A DNA stretch of 49,138 nucleotides from an uncultured Bacteroidales bacterium (GCA_903837605.1 CAILVF010000069.1:1-49138); one strand, 5' to 3'. Positions 1-8,592 are shown, numbered from the stretch's first letter. Notes: a model not told the origin generated them from the letters alone. Translations and numbers: made by a program.

Positions 1-303
1 CACCTCATAAAACCGGCTGAATACCTTCCCCAGTTCACAAATGTTTTTCGGATCCAGGCAGTAATTCACTTTCACGCCATCTACCGTTCCCTGTATCAGT
101 CCGGCATCCTTCAATTCTTTCAGATGCTGGGTTACCGTAGTCCGGCTTAAAGGAAGCTCCTCACAGATATCCCCGGTCATGCATACTCTGGTTTCGGCCA
201 GGTATTGCAATATTGCGAGGCGTGCAGGGTGGGCTAAGGCTTTGAACAAAACCGAAGCGGAACTCAGTTTCGCATCGAATAAGTCTGTTTTTGAATAGGC
301 CAT
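1..303 (-). CDS. ArsR-family winged-helix repressor (C-terminus outside window)
   Basis: The first 101 codons are present; the rest lies beyond position 1. The ATG is the complement of 301-303. The protein opens with a short N-terminal stretch, then a typical ArsR core: KALAHPARLAILQYL (about residues 21-35), the recognition region LSRTTVTQHLKELKDAGLI (about 52-70) and a beta-wing with VNYCLD. Two cysteines, C41 and C47, sit where some ArsR sensors carry thiol ligands (CMTGDIC), so sensing of a metalloid, metal or redox signal is possible but unproven. ArsR proteins are dimeric DNA-binding repressors released by ligand. The gene is divergent from the cytochrome at 483, and a palindrome lies between them. 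Family assignment is secure; the ligand is unknown. Confidence 0.85.
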   Translation of the reverse strand, partial: MAYSKTDLFDAKLSSASVLFKALAHPARLAILQYLAETRVCMTGDICEELPLSRTTVTQHLKELKDAGLIQGTVDGVKVNYCLDPKNICELGKVFSRFYEV

Positions 304-320
304 AATGAATAAATATGACG

Positions 321-360
321 CAAATATACGTTGTATTTTGCGATGACGTAATAATACGTC
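321..360 (-). promoter_or_regulatory. arsR promoter and candidate operator
   Basis: On the minus strand TATATTTG (328 to 321) matches the Bacteroidota -7 box TAnnTTTG, 17 bases before the repressor ATG. Just upstream, at 345-360, GACGTA and TACGTC form an exact inverted repeat with a 4-base spacer; a related half (GACG...TACG) recurs at 317-330. The palindrome would cover the -33 region, as expected for autorepression, and could also affect the divergent cytochrome gene. Binding is inferred. Confidence 0.5.
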
Positions 361-482
361 GCAATTAATTCAACCTTCCGCTTAATTAATGTTCCTTTTT
401 TTTTAACCATAATGTCAGGGGTATAAGAAAATTAATTATATTTACATCTATATATATTAATACGTTAATTAATAATCCCGGA

Positions 483-1979
483 ATGAAAAAGCTGTTTACC
501 TTGCTGATGATCGGAATTGTAATTCCGCTGATCCTGGCCTCGTTTAAACCCGAAAAACCTGCCAAGCCCGAAACTGCCCAATACATTGTGATTGCCTGGA
601 ATGACCTGGGTATGCATTGTGCCAACCTCGACTTCTCCAACATGTGTATCCTGCCTCCTTATAATAACCAGAAAGCGCATGTTATCATGAAGGGCGACGC
701 CTCCAGTATGCCAACCGTTATGCCCCATTCGAGCGGGATTTACGTGAGCTATTCAATACCCGGGAATACATTTTCGGCAGGGAAAACCAATTTCTGGACT
801 TACTCCCAGCACCTTTTTGGCGTAATTCTTGCACCGGACATGGGTCTTGCAGGCTTCGGATTAGCAGGTATAATGCTTAATGCCGATACCATCAACTACC
901 ATTATGCAACGGGCATACCTGTCACAGCATTCCCCGATGCCTTTCCAACAACATCCACCCCATATCAGCTGACTTTAATTAAAGCCTATACGGCGGGCGG
1001 GCAGGAATTGGCCTCGACCCAAAGTGTAATTCCCATTTCCCATGAGATAAGTTGTGTAAGCTCGGGCTGCCATTCGAGCGAAATGAACATCCTTCAGTCC
1101 CATGAATCCGTATCAGGTTTCAATATCGCTAATAAGCCAATCCTTTGTGCCACATGCCATTCCGACAATGCCCTTGGCGCTCCGGGTCATGCAGGAACTC
1201 CCCCGTTTTCACAGGCCATACATCAGAAGCACGGAAGTATAATCCATACAGGAACTGTAGCTGATTGTTACAAATGCCATCCGGGCCCGAATACCCAGTG
1301 CTGGAGGGATATTATGCATACTGCGGGAGCATCAGGCGGCAGCGTCAGCAAGTGCCAGGACTGCCACGGCAGTGTTGCCAATGTGGGCAATACAATTGCC
1401 AATGGACGTAACCCCTGGCTGCAGGAACCTTCCTGTGGCGCAACTGCGTGCCATGGCCCCAATTATGCTGAAGAAACAGGCAAACTCTTCCGCCAGTCGA
1501 AAGGCCATGGCGGATTATATTGCAGCACCTGCCACAGCTCGCCCCATTCTATTTTACCCTCCGAAAGGGCCGAGGACAATGTCCAGAACATTGCCCTCCA
1601 GGGATTCGCAGGCACCCTTAAGACATGTTCGGTTTGTCATGGCTATACCCCGGCGGCTCCGGGCCCGCATGGCTATAACCCTCTGGGAATAAAACCGGTC
1701 AGCGGGAATATCCCATCCGACAACCAGCTTTTACAAAACTATCCGAACCCGGCATCATTCATGACCAACATCCCTTACCACATCAGTATTCCCGGGAAAG
1801 TTAAAATCGAGATCCTCGATATGAACGGAAGGAATATTACTACCCTGGTTAACGATTTTTTACAGGCCGGAGAATATAAAGCAGAGTTTTATACTTCCAG
1901 GGTCAGCCCGGGAACCTATATCTGTGCTTTGTACTCCGGCGGTAAAACCGATTTCAGGAAAATTATCGTTGCAGATTAA
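483..1979 (+). CDS. Secreted multiheme c-type cytochrome with T9SS sorting domain
   Basis: A 498-residue exported protein. Residues 1-20 form a signal peptide. Five CXXCH heme motifs begin at C222, C262, C291, C347 and C382, and two wider CX4CH motifs begin at C191 and C318, giving up to seven covalent hemes. The N-terminal 190 residues lack heme sites and I do not recognise them. From about residue 416 there is a type A T9SS C-terminal domain (QNYPNP, then beta-strands ending DFRKIIVAD), so after heme attachment in the periplasm the protein is probably moved to the cell surface. This suggests extracellular electron transfer or surface redox chemistry; the partner is unknown. The ATG follows a weak GGA. 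It is divergent from the ArsR gene and followed by a terminator. Confidence 0.85.
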   Translation: MKKLFTLLMIGIVIPLILASFKPEKPAKPETAQYIVIAWNDLGMHCANLDFSNMCILPPYNNQKAHVIMKGDASSMPTVMPHSSGIYVSYSIPGNTFSAGKTNFWTYSQHLFGVILAPDMGLAGFGLAGIMLNADTINYHYATGIPVTAFPDAFPTTSTPYQLTLIKAYTAGGQELASTQSVIPISHEISCVSSGCHSSEMNILQSHESVSGFNIANKPILCATCHSDNALGAPGHAGTPPFSQAIHQKHGSIIHTGTVADCYKCHPGPNTQCWRDIMHTAGASGGSVSKCQDCHGSVANVGNTIANGRNPWLQEPSCGATACHGPNYAEETGKLFRQSKGHGGLYCSTCHSSPHSILPSERAEDNVQNIALQGFAGTLKTCSVCHGYTPAAPGPHGYNPLGIKPVSGNIPSDNQLLQNYPNPASFMTNIPYHISIPGKVKIEILDMNGRNITTLVNDFLQAGEYKAEFYTSRVSPGTYICALYSGGKTDFRKIIVAD

Positions 1980-2077
1980 GTCAATGGTATGAACCCCTTG
2001 GCAAGCCTATGACCCAGATTCCGCAGCAAGCTGCGGGGAATTTACCGGGAGTGATAAAACACTTTAGGAAATTATCA

Positions 2078-2108
2078 GAGTGCAGCTTATGGCTGCATTC
2101 TTTTTTTT
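2078..2108 (+). terminator. Rho-independent terminator after the multiheme cytochrome
   Basis: A hairpin with arms GAGTGCAGC and GCTGCATTC around a short TTATG loop is followed by eight T residues. A second small hairpin (CCGCAG/CTGCGG) lies upstream near 2021-2036. It separates the cytochrome from the thioredoxin gene. Confidence 0.75.
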
Positions 2109-2144
2109 AAATCGCTTTATTATCACTGATTGAATTTTTCTTAT

Positions 2145-2152
2145 TACCTTTG
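2145..2152 (+). promoter_or_regulatory. Possible -7 box for the thioredoxin gene
   Basis: TACCTTTG fits TAnnTTTG and lies 20 bases before the ATG at 2173. No good -33 TTG is seen at the usual 18-20 base distance, so this is tentative. Confidence 0.35.
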
Positions 2153-2172
2153 CTGCATAAATTTTTTAATGT

Positions 2173-2598
2173 ATGTGGATTACGATTAGTATACTTGCAG
2201 TCCTGGTGGTCCTTATAGGATTTCTCATCTTTAACGCAAGGCAAAAAATGAAAAACCTGAAGGATGTAAGGTCAAGCGATAAAGTAAAGGAACTGACCGA
2301 CCAGAATTTCCAGAATAAAATAAAAACGGGAATGGTCCTGGTCGATTTCTGGGCTGCCTGGTGCATGCCTTGCAAAATGATGATCCCTGTACTGAATGAA
2401 GTTGCTGAAGAAGCCGGCGAAAAAGTGACCATTGCCAAAGTGAATGTTGACGAGCAAAAAGCCACGGCGGCTAAATTTGGGATACGCAGCATCCCTACTA
2501 TGATCTTGTTCCAGAATGGGAAGGAAGTTAAACGGATCGTCGGGGTAAAATCAAAAGACTATCTGCTGAAAGAATTTGACCGCAGGTTTAATTTGTAA
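2173..2598 (+). CDS. Membrane-anchored thioredoxin
   Basis: 141 residues. Residues 1-20 are one hydrophobic helix (TISILAVLVVLIGFLIF) that should anchor the protein in the inner membrane. The rest is a thioredoxin fold with VDFWAAWCMPCKMMIPVL; the redox cysteines are C64 and C67, and the cis-proline loop is RSIPTMILF. The active site is CMPC, not the usual CGPC, which may shift its redox potential. No cytochrome maturation motifs are present. Helix orientation is unclear: the positive residues after it (RQKMKNLK) favour a cytoplasmic thioredoxin domain by the positive-inside rule. It is followed five bases later by the ArsF-like gene and probably shares a transcript with it. Confidence 0.85.
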   Translation: MWITISILAVLVVLIGFLIFNARQKMKNLKDVRSSDKVKELTDQNFQNKIKTGMVLVDFWAAWCMPCKMMIPVLNEVAEEAGEKVTIAKVNVDEQKATAAKFGIRSIPTMILFQNGKEVKRIVGVKSKDYLLKEFDRRFNL

Positions 2599-2603
2599 AC
2601 ATT

Positions 2604-3026
2604 ATGAAAAAACTATCTGTTATAATACTGTTCCTTCTGATGTTTGCCGGGTTCCAGTGCGGGTTTGCCCAATCCAAAACCCCTTCGCCCAAACCACTGG
2701 CCGAAGTCTATTATTTCCATCCGTCGGAACGCTGCCCGATTGACCAGTCCATTGAACAAAACCTCCTTAAACTGATGCAAAGCAGCTTTGCCAAAGAGGT
2801 AAAAGATGGTACTATAAAATTCCAGGTCGTCAATACCGATGACAAATCCCAGGCTAAAACCGTAGCCAGGTTCGACATCAACGCCCAGGCTTTATATGTT
2901 GTAAAACTGAAGAGTGGGAAGGAAACAAAAAATGATCTTACACATTTTGCCTTTGATTACGGGCAAAGCAATCCCGACCGTTTCAGGTCAGGATTAAAAG
3001 TGGAGATTGAAAAGGCCCTTCAGTAA
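2604..3026 (+). CDS. Exported ArsF-like thioredoxin-fold protein
   Basis: 140 residues with a signal peptide (cleavage likely after GFAQ, about residue 23). The mature part begins with a strand ending in YYFHPSERCP and continues with alternating helices and strands, resembling the small proteins called nitrophenyl compound nitroreductase subunit ArsF family. In those proteins I would expect a CXXC near the cysteine; here only one cysteine is present (CPID), so a dithiol redox role is unlikely. The biological role of the family is poorly known. It directly follows the anchored thioredoxin, and its stop is one base from the convergent CydX-like gene. The assignment is by sequence feel and is moderate only. 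Confidence 0.55.
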   Translation: MKKLSVIILFLLMFAGFQCGFAQSKTPSPKPLAEVYYFHPSERCPIDQSIEQNLLKLMQSSFAKEVKDGTIKFQVVNTDDKSQAKTVARFDINAQALYVVKLKSGKETKNDLTHFAFDYGQSNPDRFRSGLKVEIEKALQ

Positions 3027-3027
3027 A

Positions 3028-3129
3028 TCAGCCCTGTTTCTCAAATTTTTTTACCATAAGACTGGTCAGGTACCAGGCTGCCAGTATGAAAACCGGCCAT
3101 GCAATCAGCCAAAAGATCTGTTCTGTCAT
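3028..3129 (-). CDS. CydX-like small subunit of cytochrome bd oxidase (33 aa)
   Basis: A 33-codon reading frame begins with ATG 12 bases after the cydB stop and on the same strand. The product starts MTEQIFWLIAWPVFILAAW, one transmembrane helix with an aromatic-rich start, and ends with a basic tail (MVKKFEKQG). Size, single helix, tryptophans and position match CydX/CydS peptides, which bind CydA and stabilise the hemes. Sequence identity to known CydX is low, as usual for such short proteins, so the call rests on context and architecture. Confidence 0.65.
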   Translation of the reverse strand: MTEQIFWLIAWPVFILAAWYLTSLMVKKFEKQG

Positions 3130-3141
3130 AAGTCAGGTTTG

Positions 3142-4314
3142 TTAATAAACATGTGATTCGGACTTTAATTCCTCTGTGCTGATCTTCTTTTTATCCATGG
3201 CCCTCCATACATACCAGATATAAGCAAGTACGAAAGGTACCAATAATGATACATAGCTCATGGCTGTAAGGGTGTAATGGCTCGACGAACTGTTTTCAAT
3301 GGTAAGGGAACTTTGAAGATCGTAGGTTGAGGGGTAATAGGCCGTATGGTTATAACCAGCCAGTAACAGCAGCGACCAAACCGTGAGGACAGTTCCGGTT
3401 CCGCTTAGCCAAATCCCTTTAGTATGGCATTTTTCAAAACAGAAGGCCGAACGTATGATCCCCAGTAATACCGCTGCGACGCCCAGTACAAACAGAATAG
3501 CAACTACCGGCAACGCCAGTAGGTTATGGAGGTATTTATACGGCTCCATGCTTACAATCCCGGTTTTAGGATCAACCGCAAACCCATTTGAAAACAATAG
3601 CCATCCGGCGAAGACAAGAAAAAATACAAGAAAGGGAACAGCATTATGAAGGAGCTGCTTTTTCAGGCGTTCCATGATCACGGCATGATTTACACGATTC
3701 ATGAAATACAGTATGGCAAGCACCCTGGCAAGGAAGAACACGGCAAGCCCCAGGCTGAGGTTTATAGGGTTCAGGGCGGCCTCTAGTCCGTGAGCAGGGC
3801 CTTTCCATTCCGAGATGATCGGCATGTTCCCCGAGGTAAGATCCAGGAGGTTCATTTTATTGACCGAAAAAGCTGAGCCGGTGAAAAAAGTGGCTACTGC
3901 GGTTCCCAGCAGCAGGGTTCCGAGAAGGCCATTCAGCACCAGGAATATTTCAAAGGTTTTCTGGCCCAGGAAATTCCCTGGCTTCTTACGGTATTCGTAT
4001 GAAACCGCCTGTATCACGAAAGCGATGAGGATGGCCATCCACACCCAGTAGGCTCCGCCGAAACTGGTAGAATAGAACAGTGGGAATGATGCAAAGAATG
4101 CTCCGCCAAAAGTGACCAGGGTGGTGAAGGTCAGTTCCCATTTCCGCCCAAGTAAATTAACGAGAAGAGTTCGTTCCTCTTCGGTTTTCCCGAGTGAATA
4201 AATCAGTGTTTGTCCTCCCTGGACGAACATAAGGAACACCAGTAATGCTCCGAGCAGGGAAACTATCAGCCACCAGTATTCTTGCAGGCTTAACAGGGAT
4301 AATGATTCGAACAT
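3142..4314 (-). CDS. cydB: Cytochrome bd quinol oxidase subunit II
   Basis: 390 residues from the ATG (complement of 4312-4314); an in-frame TTG eight codons upstream is less likely. The protein has many hydrophobic helices and opens with SLSLLSLQEYWWLIVSLLG, like CydB of Bacteroidota, continuing through LLVFLMFVQGGQTLIYSLG. CydB is the structural partner of CydA in the inner membrane and forms part of the quinol oxidase that reduces oxygen with high affinity. It lies 30 bases after cydA and 12 bases before the CydX-like gene, so one cydAB-X transcript is likely. Confidence 0.93.
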   Translation of the reverse strand: MFESLSLLSLQEYWWLIVSLLGALLVFLMFVQGGQTLIYSLGKTEEERTLLVNLLGRKWELTFTTLVTFGGAFFASFPLFYSTSFGGAYWVWMAILIAFVIQAVSYEYRKKPGNFLGQKTFEIFLVLNGLLGTLLLGTAVATFFTGSAFSVNKMNLLDLTSGNMPIISEWKGPAHGLEAALNPINLSLGLAVFFLARVLAILYFMNRVNHAVIMERLKKQLLHNAVPFLVFFLVFAGWLLFSNGFAVDPKTGIVSMEPYKYLHNLLALPVVAILFVLGVAAVLLGIIRSAFCFEKCHTKGIWLSGTGTVLTVWSLLLLAGYNHTAYYPSTYDLQSSLTIENSSSSHYTLTAMSYVSLLVPFVLAYIWYVWRAMDKKKISTEELKSESHVY

Positions 4315-4344
4315 GGTATCGTGGTTTTTTTGTGACAAATAAAA

Positions 4345-5883
4345 TTATGCATTAAAACCCTTGTTGATCTGTTTCAGCATAATGCCGATTTCGGCTATCA
4401 GCAAGGCAGTGAAGAAAAGAGCAAACACCCAGAAAGTAAGCTGGACCGAGGAAGCTTTCAGTTGTGAAACGGCGGCAATGGTTGGTAAAATATCCTGGAT
4501 CACCCAGGGCTGGCGGCCTACCTCGGCAACAATCCAGCCCAGCATGGAAGCGATATAGGCCAGGGGGATAGTCCAGAGTGCAGTATACAGGATTATTTTT
4601 TTAGTTTCTATCTTGTTTTTTACCGTCAATATAAGGACGACCAGAAGGAGTGCAAAGAAATGCAGTCCGAGGAAGACCATGATGCGGAAAGAATAGAAAC
4701 TGGTGGCAATACTTGGTATCAGTTCATGCACGTCACGGTTTGCATAATAGCCGTAACCAAAATTGCTGTAATTCGCCTCGAATGTTGTAAGGCTTGCAGC
4801 CGCCAGGCTGTCTTTACCGGCCAGCCTGGCCCTTTTGTATGCAGCAAGGGAATTTATCGCTGTTAGTCCTTTAGCTATCCTTTCATTATAAGAAGGTATG
4901 CCATGAGCGGGGTTTCCATGAACCAGGTCATATATACCCGGTACATAAGCATTCGGATTGAGGAAAGCCATATATGAAAGGACATCGGGGATCTCGACCA
5001 GGTACCTGAAGTCCATTTTTTTATGGCCAGGAGCTGAAGGGTCTGCTTTCAGGATGCCGAAAGCTGCCAGGGGCGCATTCTGCTGTCCCACATATAGATT
5101 CTCCATGGCAGCAAATTTCATGGGCTGGTGATGGGCAACTGCACGTGCCGACCCGTCGCCCGTGAGCATGATGAATACAGAAGCCAGCAACCCAAAACTT
5201 GCAGCCACGATGATGCTCCGTTTAGCGTAGATCATATCGCGCTTTTTCAACAGGAACCAGGCGCTTACTCCGATAACGAATAAAGAGGCGAGCACATACC
5301 CCGAGGAAACAGTGTGAAGGAACTTATTGATGGCAACGGGCGAAAAGAGGACCTGCCAGAAATTGACCATCTCATTTCTTGCCGTATCGGGATTGAATTT
5401 CATACCGCCGGGTAACTGCATCCATCCGTTTGCAACAAGTATCCATAAGGCACTCAGGTTACTGCCTATTGCAACCAGCCATGTGGAAAGCAGGTGAAAT
5501 TTCTTCCCTACCTTATTCCATCCGAAAAACATAACAGCTATGAATGTCGTTTCGAGGAAAAACGCCATAATGCCTTCTATGGCCAGTGGTGCGCCAAAAA
5601 TATCCCCCACAAACCAGGAATAATTTGACCAGTTCGTGCCGAATTCAAATTCCAGGATGAGTCCTGTCGCAATCCCTATTGCAAAATTGATCCCGAAAAC
5701 AGTCATCCAGAATTTTGTCAGGCGCTTCCACTCTTCATTCCCGGTTTTAACATAGATCGTCTCCATAAAAGCAATGATGAAGGAAAGCCCGAGCGTAAGC
5801 GGAACAAAAAGCCAGTGATAGCATGCAGTCAGTGCAAACTGGGCCCTTGACCAGTCTACCAGCGAAAAGTCAATATGATTCAT
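4345..5883 (-). CDS. cydA: Cytochrome bd quinol oxidase subunit I
   Basis: 512 residues, about the normal length. It carries the expected heme ligands: H23 (ACYHWLFVP), H190 (KFLHTVSSGYV) and M402 (SFRIMVFLG). The pair E103 and E111 of the proton path (AIEGIMAFFLE) and the conserved GRQPW at 456-460 are also present. The periplasmic Q loop spans roughly 250-390. CydA oxidises quinol and passes electrons through hemes b558, b595 and d to oxygen, allowing growth or oxygen removal at very low oxygen. It is the first gene of cydAB-X, and a CRP/FNR-like palindrome lies upstream. Confidence 0.95.
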   Translation of the reverse strand: MNHIDFSLVDWSRAQFALTACYHWLFVPLTLGLSFIIAFMETIYVKTGNEEWKRLTKFWMTVFGINFAIGIATGLILEFEFGTNWSNYSWFVGDIFGAPLAIEGIMAFFLETTFIAVMFFGWNKVGKKFHLLSTWLVAIGSNLSALWILVANGWMQLPGGMKFNPDTARNEMVNFWQVLFSPVAINKFLHTVSSGYVLASLFVIGVSAWFLLKKRDMIYAKRSIIVAASFGLLASVFIMLTGDGSARAVAHHQPMKFAAMENLYVGQQNAPLAAFGILKADPSAPGHKKMDFRYLVEIPDVLSYMAFLNPNAYVPGIYDLVHGNPAHGIPSYNERIAKGLTAINSLAAYKRARLAGKDSLAAASLTTFEANYSNFGYGYYANRDVHELIPSIATSFYSFRIMVFLGLHFFALLLVVLILTVKNKIETKKIILYTALWTIPLAYIASMLGWIVAEVGRQPWVIQDILPTIAAVSQLKASSVQLTFWVFALFFTALLIAEIGIMLKQINKGFNA

Positions 5884-5952
5884 AGGTCAGGTTTTGATTT
5901 GTATAAATTCAGAATGCTAAAAATAATAAAAGTTCATATGTCATTTATAAAA

Positions 5953-5968
5953 TGTGACATCAATCACA
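5953..5968. promoter_or_regulatory. CRP/FNR-like palindrome upstream of cydA
   Basis: TGTGA-N6-TCACA, a perfect match to the consensus recognised by CRP-type regulators and close to FNR sites (TTGAT-N4-ATCAA). Its centre is about 77 bases before the cydA ATG. It overlaps a broader inverted pair ATGTCA...TGACAT (about 5938-5960). Oxygen or redox control of the oxidase by a CRP/FNR-family protein is inferred; no such regulator is in this window. Confidence 0.5.
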
Positions 5969-5986
5969 AAAGGAAGGTCAAATCAC

Positions 5987-8395
5987 TCAGTCTTCACTTA
6001 AAACTTCAGCGATGCTTTCGAATAAGTCCTTTTTGCTGAATGGTTTTGCCAGGTAGGCATTACAGCCCGCATCCAATAAACGTTTCCGTTCCTCGGTCAT
6101 GGCGTAAGCTGTCTGAGCTATGACCTTCAACGGATATCCCTCTTTACGGATCTCCGTTAAACACTGATACCCGGTCAAACCAGGCATGTTGATATCCAGC
6201 AGAAGCAGGTCAGGAACACTCGTGGCAAGCATTTCCATGAGTATTCTTCCGTTCACTGCCCTTAACAGTTTTGCATTTGTCTCCTTCAGTAAATGTTCAA
6301 GGTACAAATATGAGTCTGCCTCATCTTCCGCAATAAGGATTACTGTTTTACTCAGATCGGGCGATTTTCTCGCAGCAGGTGAAACAACGGGATTCCCGGC
6401 TGCCGCCAATGGGATAAGCGGGATTGCAAATGAGAAGATGCTTCCTTTTCCGACTTTCGATTCAACATGGATGTGGCCGCCAAGAAGTTCTACAAAAGCT
6501 TTGCAGATACTGAGTCCCAGTCCGGCCCCTTCGTGGTACTCGTTCTCTTCAACCTGGCGGAATCTTTCAAAAATAATAGCAAGTTTTTCCGGCGGAATGC
6601 CTTTACCTGTATCCCTGACAAAGAATTCGATATAATCTTGGTCATTCTCCTGCTTTTTCCTTAACCCAAAAACTATAGTCCCTTTTGAAGTGTATTTAAT
6701 CGCATTTGAGATCAGGTTATCAACGATTTGCTGCAGCCTGTCAGTATCAGTCTCCACTTCAAAACCCACGGGGAAATCATTCAAATCGGAAACAAGCCGG
6801 AGCTCTGTCTTTTTCTTTAACAATTCCATGTTCCCGAATGATTCAACTGTTGAATTTACTAATTGATGCAGATTGCAATTACTCCTTGAAATTTCTATTT
6901 GCCTGGCTTCAAGTTTGGAAAGATCAATGATATCATCAATGATATGCAACAATCTCTTTCCTGCATTCCTGATTATCCCTGCAAACCGTTCCTGTTCCCC
7001 CTGGGATGCATCAGGCTGCCCTATTAATTCCGAGAAACCGAGGATGGCATTCATGGGTGTGCGGATTTCATGACTCATATTAGCAAGGAAAGACGATTTC
7101 AGGCGGTCTGATTCCATTGCTTTTTCAACCGCAGCTTTTAATTCAAGTTCGATGCGCTTGCGATCCGTGACATCGACGACAGAAATGATACCTGCAGGCC
7201 GCCCCTCATAAACAGTGGATGTGCCTGTAAGATATACCCATTTAGGATGGCCGGTTTTTGTGATTATCCTGAATTCATAAGAGGAAAGCGCTCTTACACC
7301 GGTCTGTCGTTTCTTTCCCACCTGCTTCACAGTCTCAGTATACTCGGGTGCAACAAATTCCCAGAATTTCTGCCTGCATAATTCTTCGGCAGTAAAGCCG
7401 CTTATCGCTTCCCCGGCCTGGTTACAATAAACCCAGAAGTCATCCTGGTAGATCATGATAGCGTAAGGTGCATTTTCGGCCAGTGACCTGAATTTCGCCT
7501 CACTCTCCTGGAGCTTTTCCTCTGCCTGCCTCCTGTGGGTGATATCGGTAAAGATGGTTACAAATCCATCCAGGTCCCATGGGGATACCGAAATTGAGAA
7601 AGACTTGTCAAGAGGGGGAAAATCGACCTCGAAAGAATGCGGGATCCCGGTTTTCACTACTTTGAAATACTCTTCGAAGAAAGGTGGATCCTCAACATTA
7701 TAAGCTTCCGTGGCAAGTTTATCGAGGACATCCTTTTCCCTGATTCCGAGAATTTTCTCAAACCGTGGATTGATCCCGACAATCCTGTAATTCTTTGCTT
7801 CTCCCTGATCATCAAACACCAGCTTGTGTAAGGCCACGCCTTCACCCATATTGGTGTACAGGTTCATCAGCCTCTTTTCACTGTCGCGAAGTGCCGAATT
7901 TGCCACTTTAAGTTCTGTAAAATCGCTGAAAGTGGTGTAAACCTGGTAAGGAGCCGGTTCATTATTTCTGAATAATGGAGTAGCATTTATCAGCAGCCAT
8001 TTATATGATCCGGCCTGGGGATTATATACACCCATGATGGCATCAGTGACTTTTTTCCCGCTTTTTAATGCAACCATGGCAGGATGTTCCTCTCCCGGGT
8101 AATCGGAACCATCTTCGTGTATTGATTTCCAATGTGGGTCCCTGGAGGAACGGCCCATTACCTGGTCGAGGCTCAGTCCAAGCATCTCCTGGGCTGAAGA
8201 GTTTGCCAGGATAATCTTTCCATCGGTATCCTGGTAAACAATACCCTGTGACAGGGTATCAAAAAGCGACCCGAACCTTTGTTCAGATTCATTTAATCTC
8301 TCCAGGGCCAGCGAAAGTGCATTCTCTTTATCCCTTAGAGCAGACTCAAGCTCATTTACAGTTCGGGATTGTTTTAAGTTGCCTTGAACCATCAT
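5987..8395 (-). CDS. Hybrid sensor histidine kinase: PAS-PAS-PAS-HisKA-HATPase-REC
   Basis: 802 residues with no transmembrane segment, so probably cytoplasmic. After a short coiled coil (1-40) there are three PAS domains at about 40-165, 172-290 and 296-415, joined by DIT/DVT linker motifs. The HisKA phospho-histidine is H442 (ANMSHEIRTPMN). The HATPase domain has the N box DNLISNAIKY (559-568), DTGKGIP (595-601) and GAGLGLSI (623-630). A receiver domain closes the protein, with D734 as phosphoacceptor and K784. The output is unknown: there is no DNA-binding domain, and the next partner must be elsewhere. It has its own promoter, divergent from the LruC gene. The PAS ligands cannot be predicted. 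Confidence 0.92.
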   Translation of the reverse strand: MMVQGNLKQSRTVNELESALRDKENALSLALERLNESEQRFGSLFDTLSQGIVYQDTDGKIILANSSAQEMLGLSLDQVMGRSSRDPHWKSIHEDGSDYPGEEHPAMVALKSGKKVTDAIMGVYNPQAGSYKWLLINATPLFRNNEPAPYQVYTTFSDFTELKVANSALRDSEKRLMNLYTNMGEGVALHKLVFDDQGEAKNYRIVGINPRFEKILGIREKDVLDKLATEAYNVEDPPFFEEYFKVVKTGIPHSFEVDFPPLDKSFSISVSPWDLDGFVTIFTDITHRRQAEEKLQESEAKFRSLAENAPYAIMIYQDDFWVYCNQAGEAISGFTAEELCRQKFWEFVAPEYTETVKQVGKKRQTGVRALSSYEFRIITKTGHPKWVYLTGTSTVYEGRPAGIISVVDVTDRKRIELELKAAVEKAMESDRLKSSFLANMSHEIRTPMNAILGFSELIGQPDASQGEQERFAGIIRNAGKRLLHIIDDIIDLSKLEARQIEISRSNCNLHQLVNSTVESFGNMELLKKKTELRLVSDLNDFPVGFEVETDTDRLQQIVDNLISNAIKYTSKGTIVFGLRKKQENDQDYIEFFVRDTGKGIPPEKLAIIFERFRQVEENEYHEGAGLGLSICKAFVELLGGHIHVESKVGKGSIFSFAIPLIPLAAAGNPVVSPAARKSPDLSKTVILIAEDEADSYLYLEHLLKETNAKLLRAVNGRILMEMLATSVPDLLLLDINMPGLTGYQCLTEIRKEGYPLKVIAQTAYAMTEERKRLLDAGCNAYLAKPFSKKDLFESIAEVLSED

Positions 8396-8441
8396 TGAAT
8401 TATTATCAGATCCAAATACTGGCTTGTTGACTTTTCGTGAT

Positions 8442-8472
8442 CAAATATACGTCTTTCATCCATCATAGTCAA
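8442..8472 (-). promoter_or_regulatory. Promoter of the PAS hybrid kinase
   Basis: On the minus strand, TTG (8472-8470), then 20 bases, then TATATTTG (8449-8442): a complete Bacteroidota -33/-7 promoter. Transcription should begin near 8436, about 40 bases before the kinase ATG. Confidence 0.65.
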
Positions 8473-8592
8473 TAGCAGGGTCTTTTTGCAGCAATCTTTA
8501 TAACAACAGGAAAGCCATCACTGTATGGTGAGTCCGGATTGGCCAATTCTATCACCTTTACGTATAATATGTCAACGCTTACATATTTTACC

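Noticed and set aside
1981..2060. Riboswitch or small RNA after the cytochrome gene
   Set aside because: Only a simple hairpin (CCGCAG/CTGCGG) is seen and the next gene has its own promoter box.
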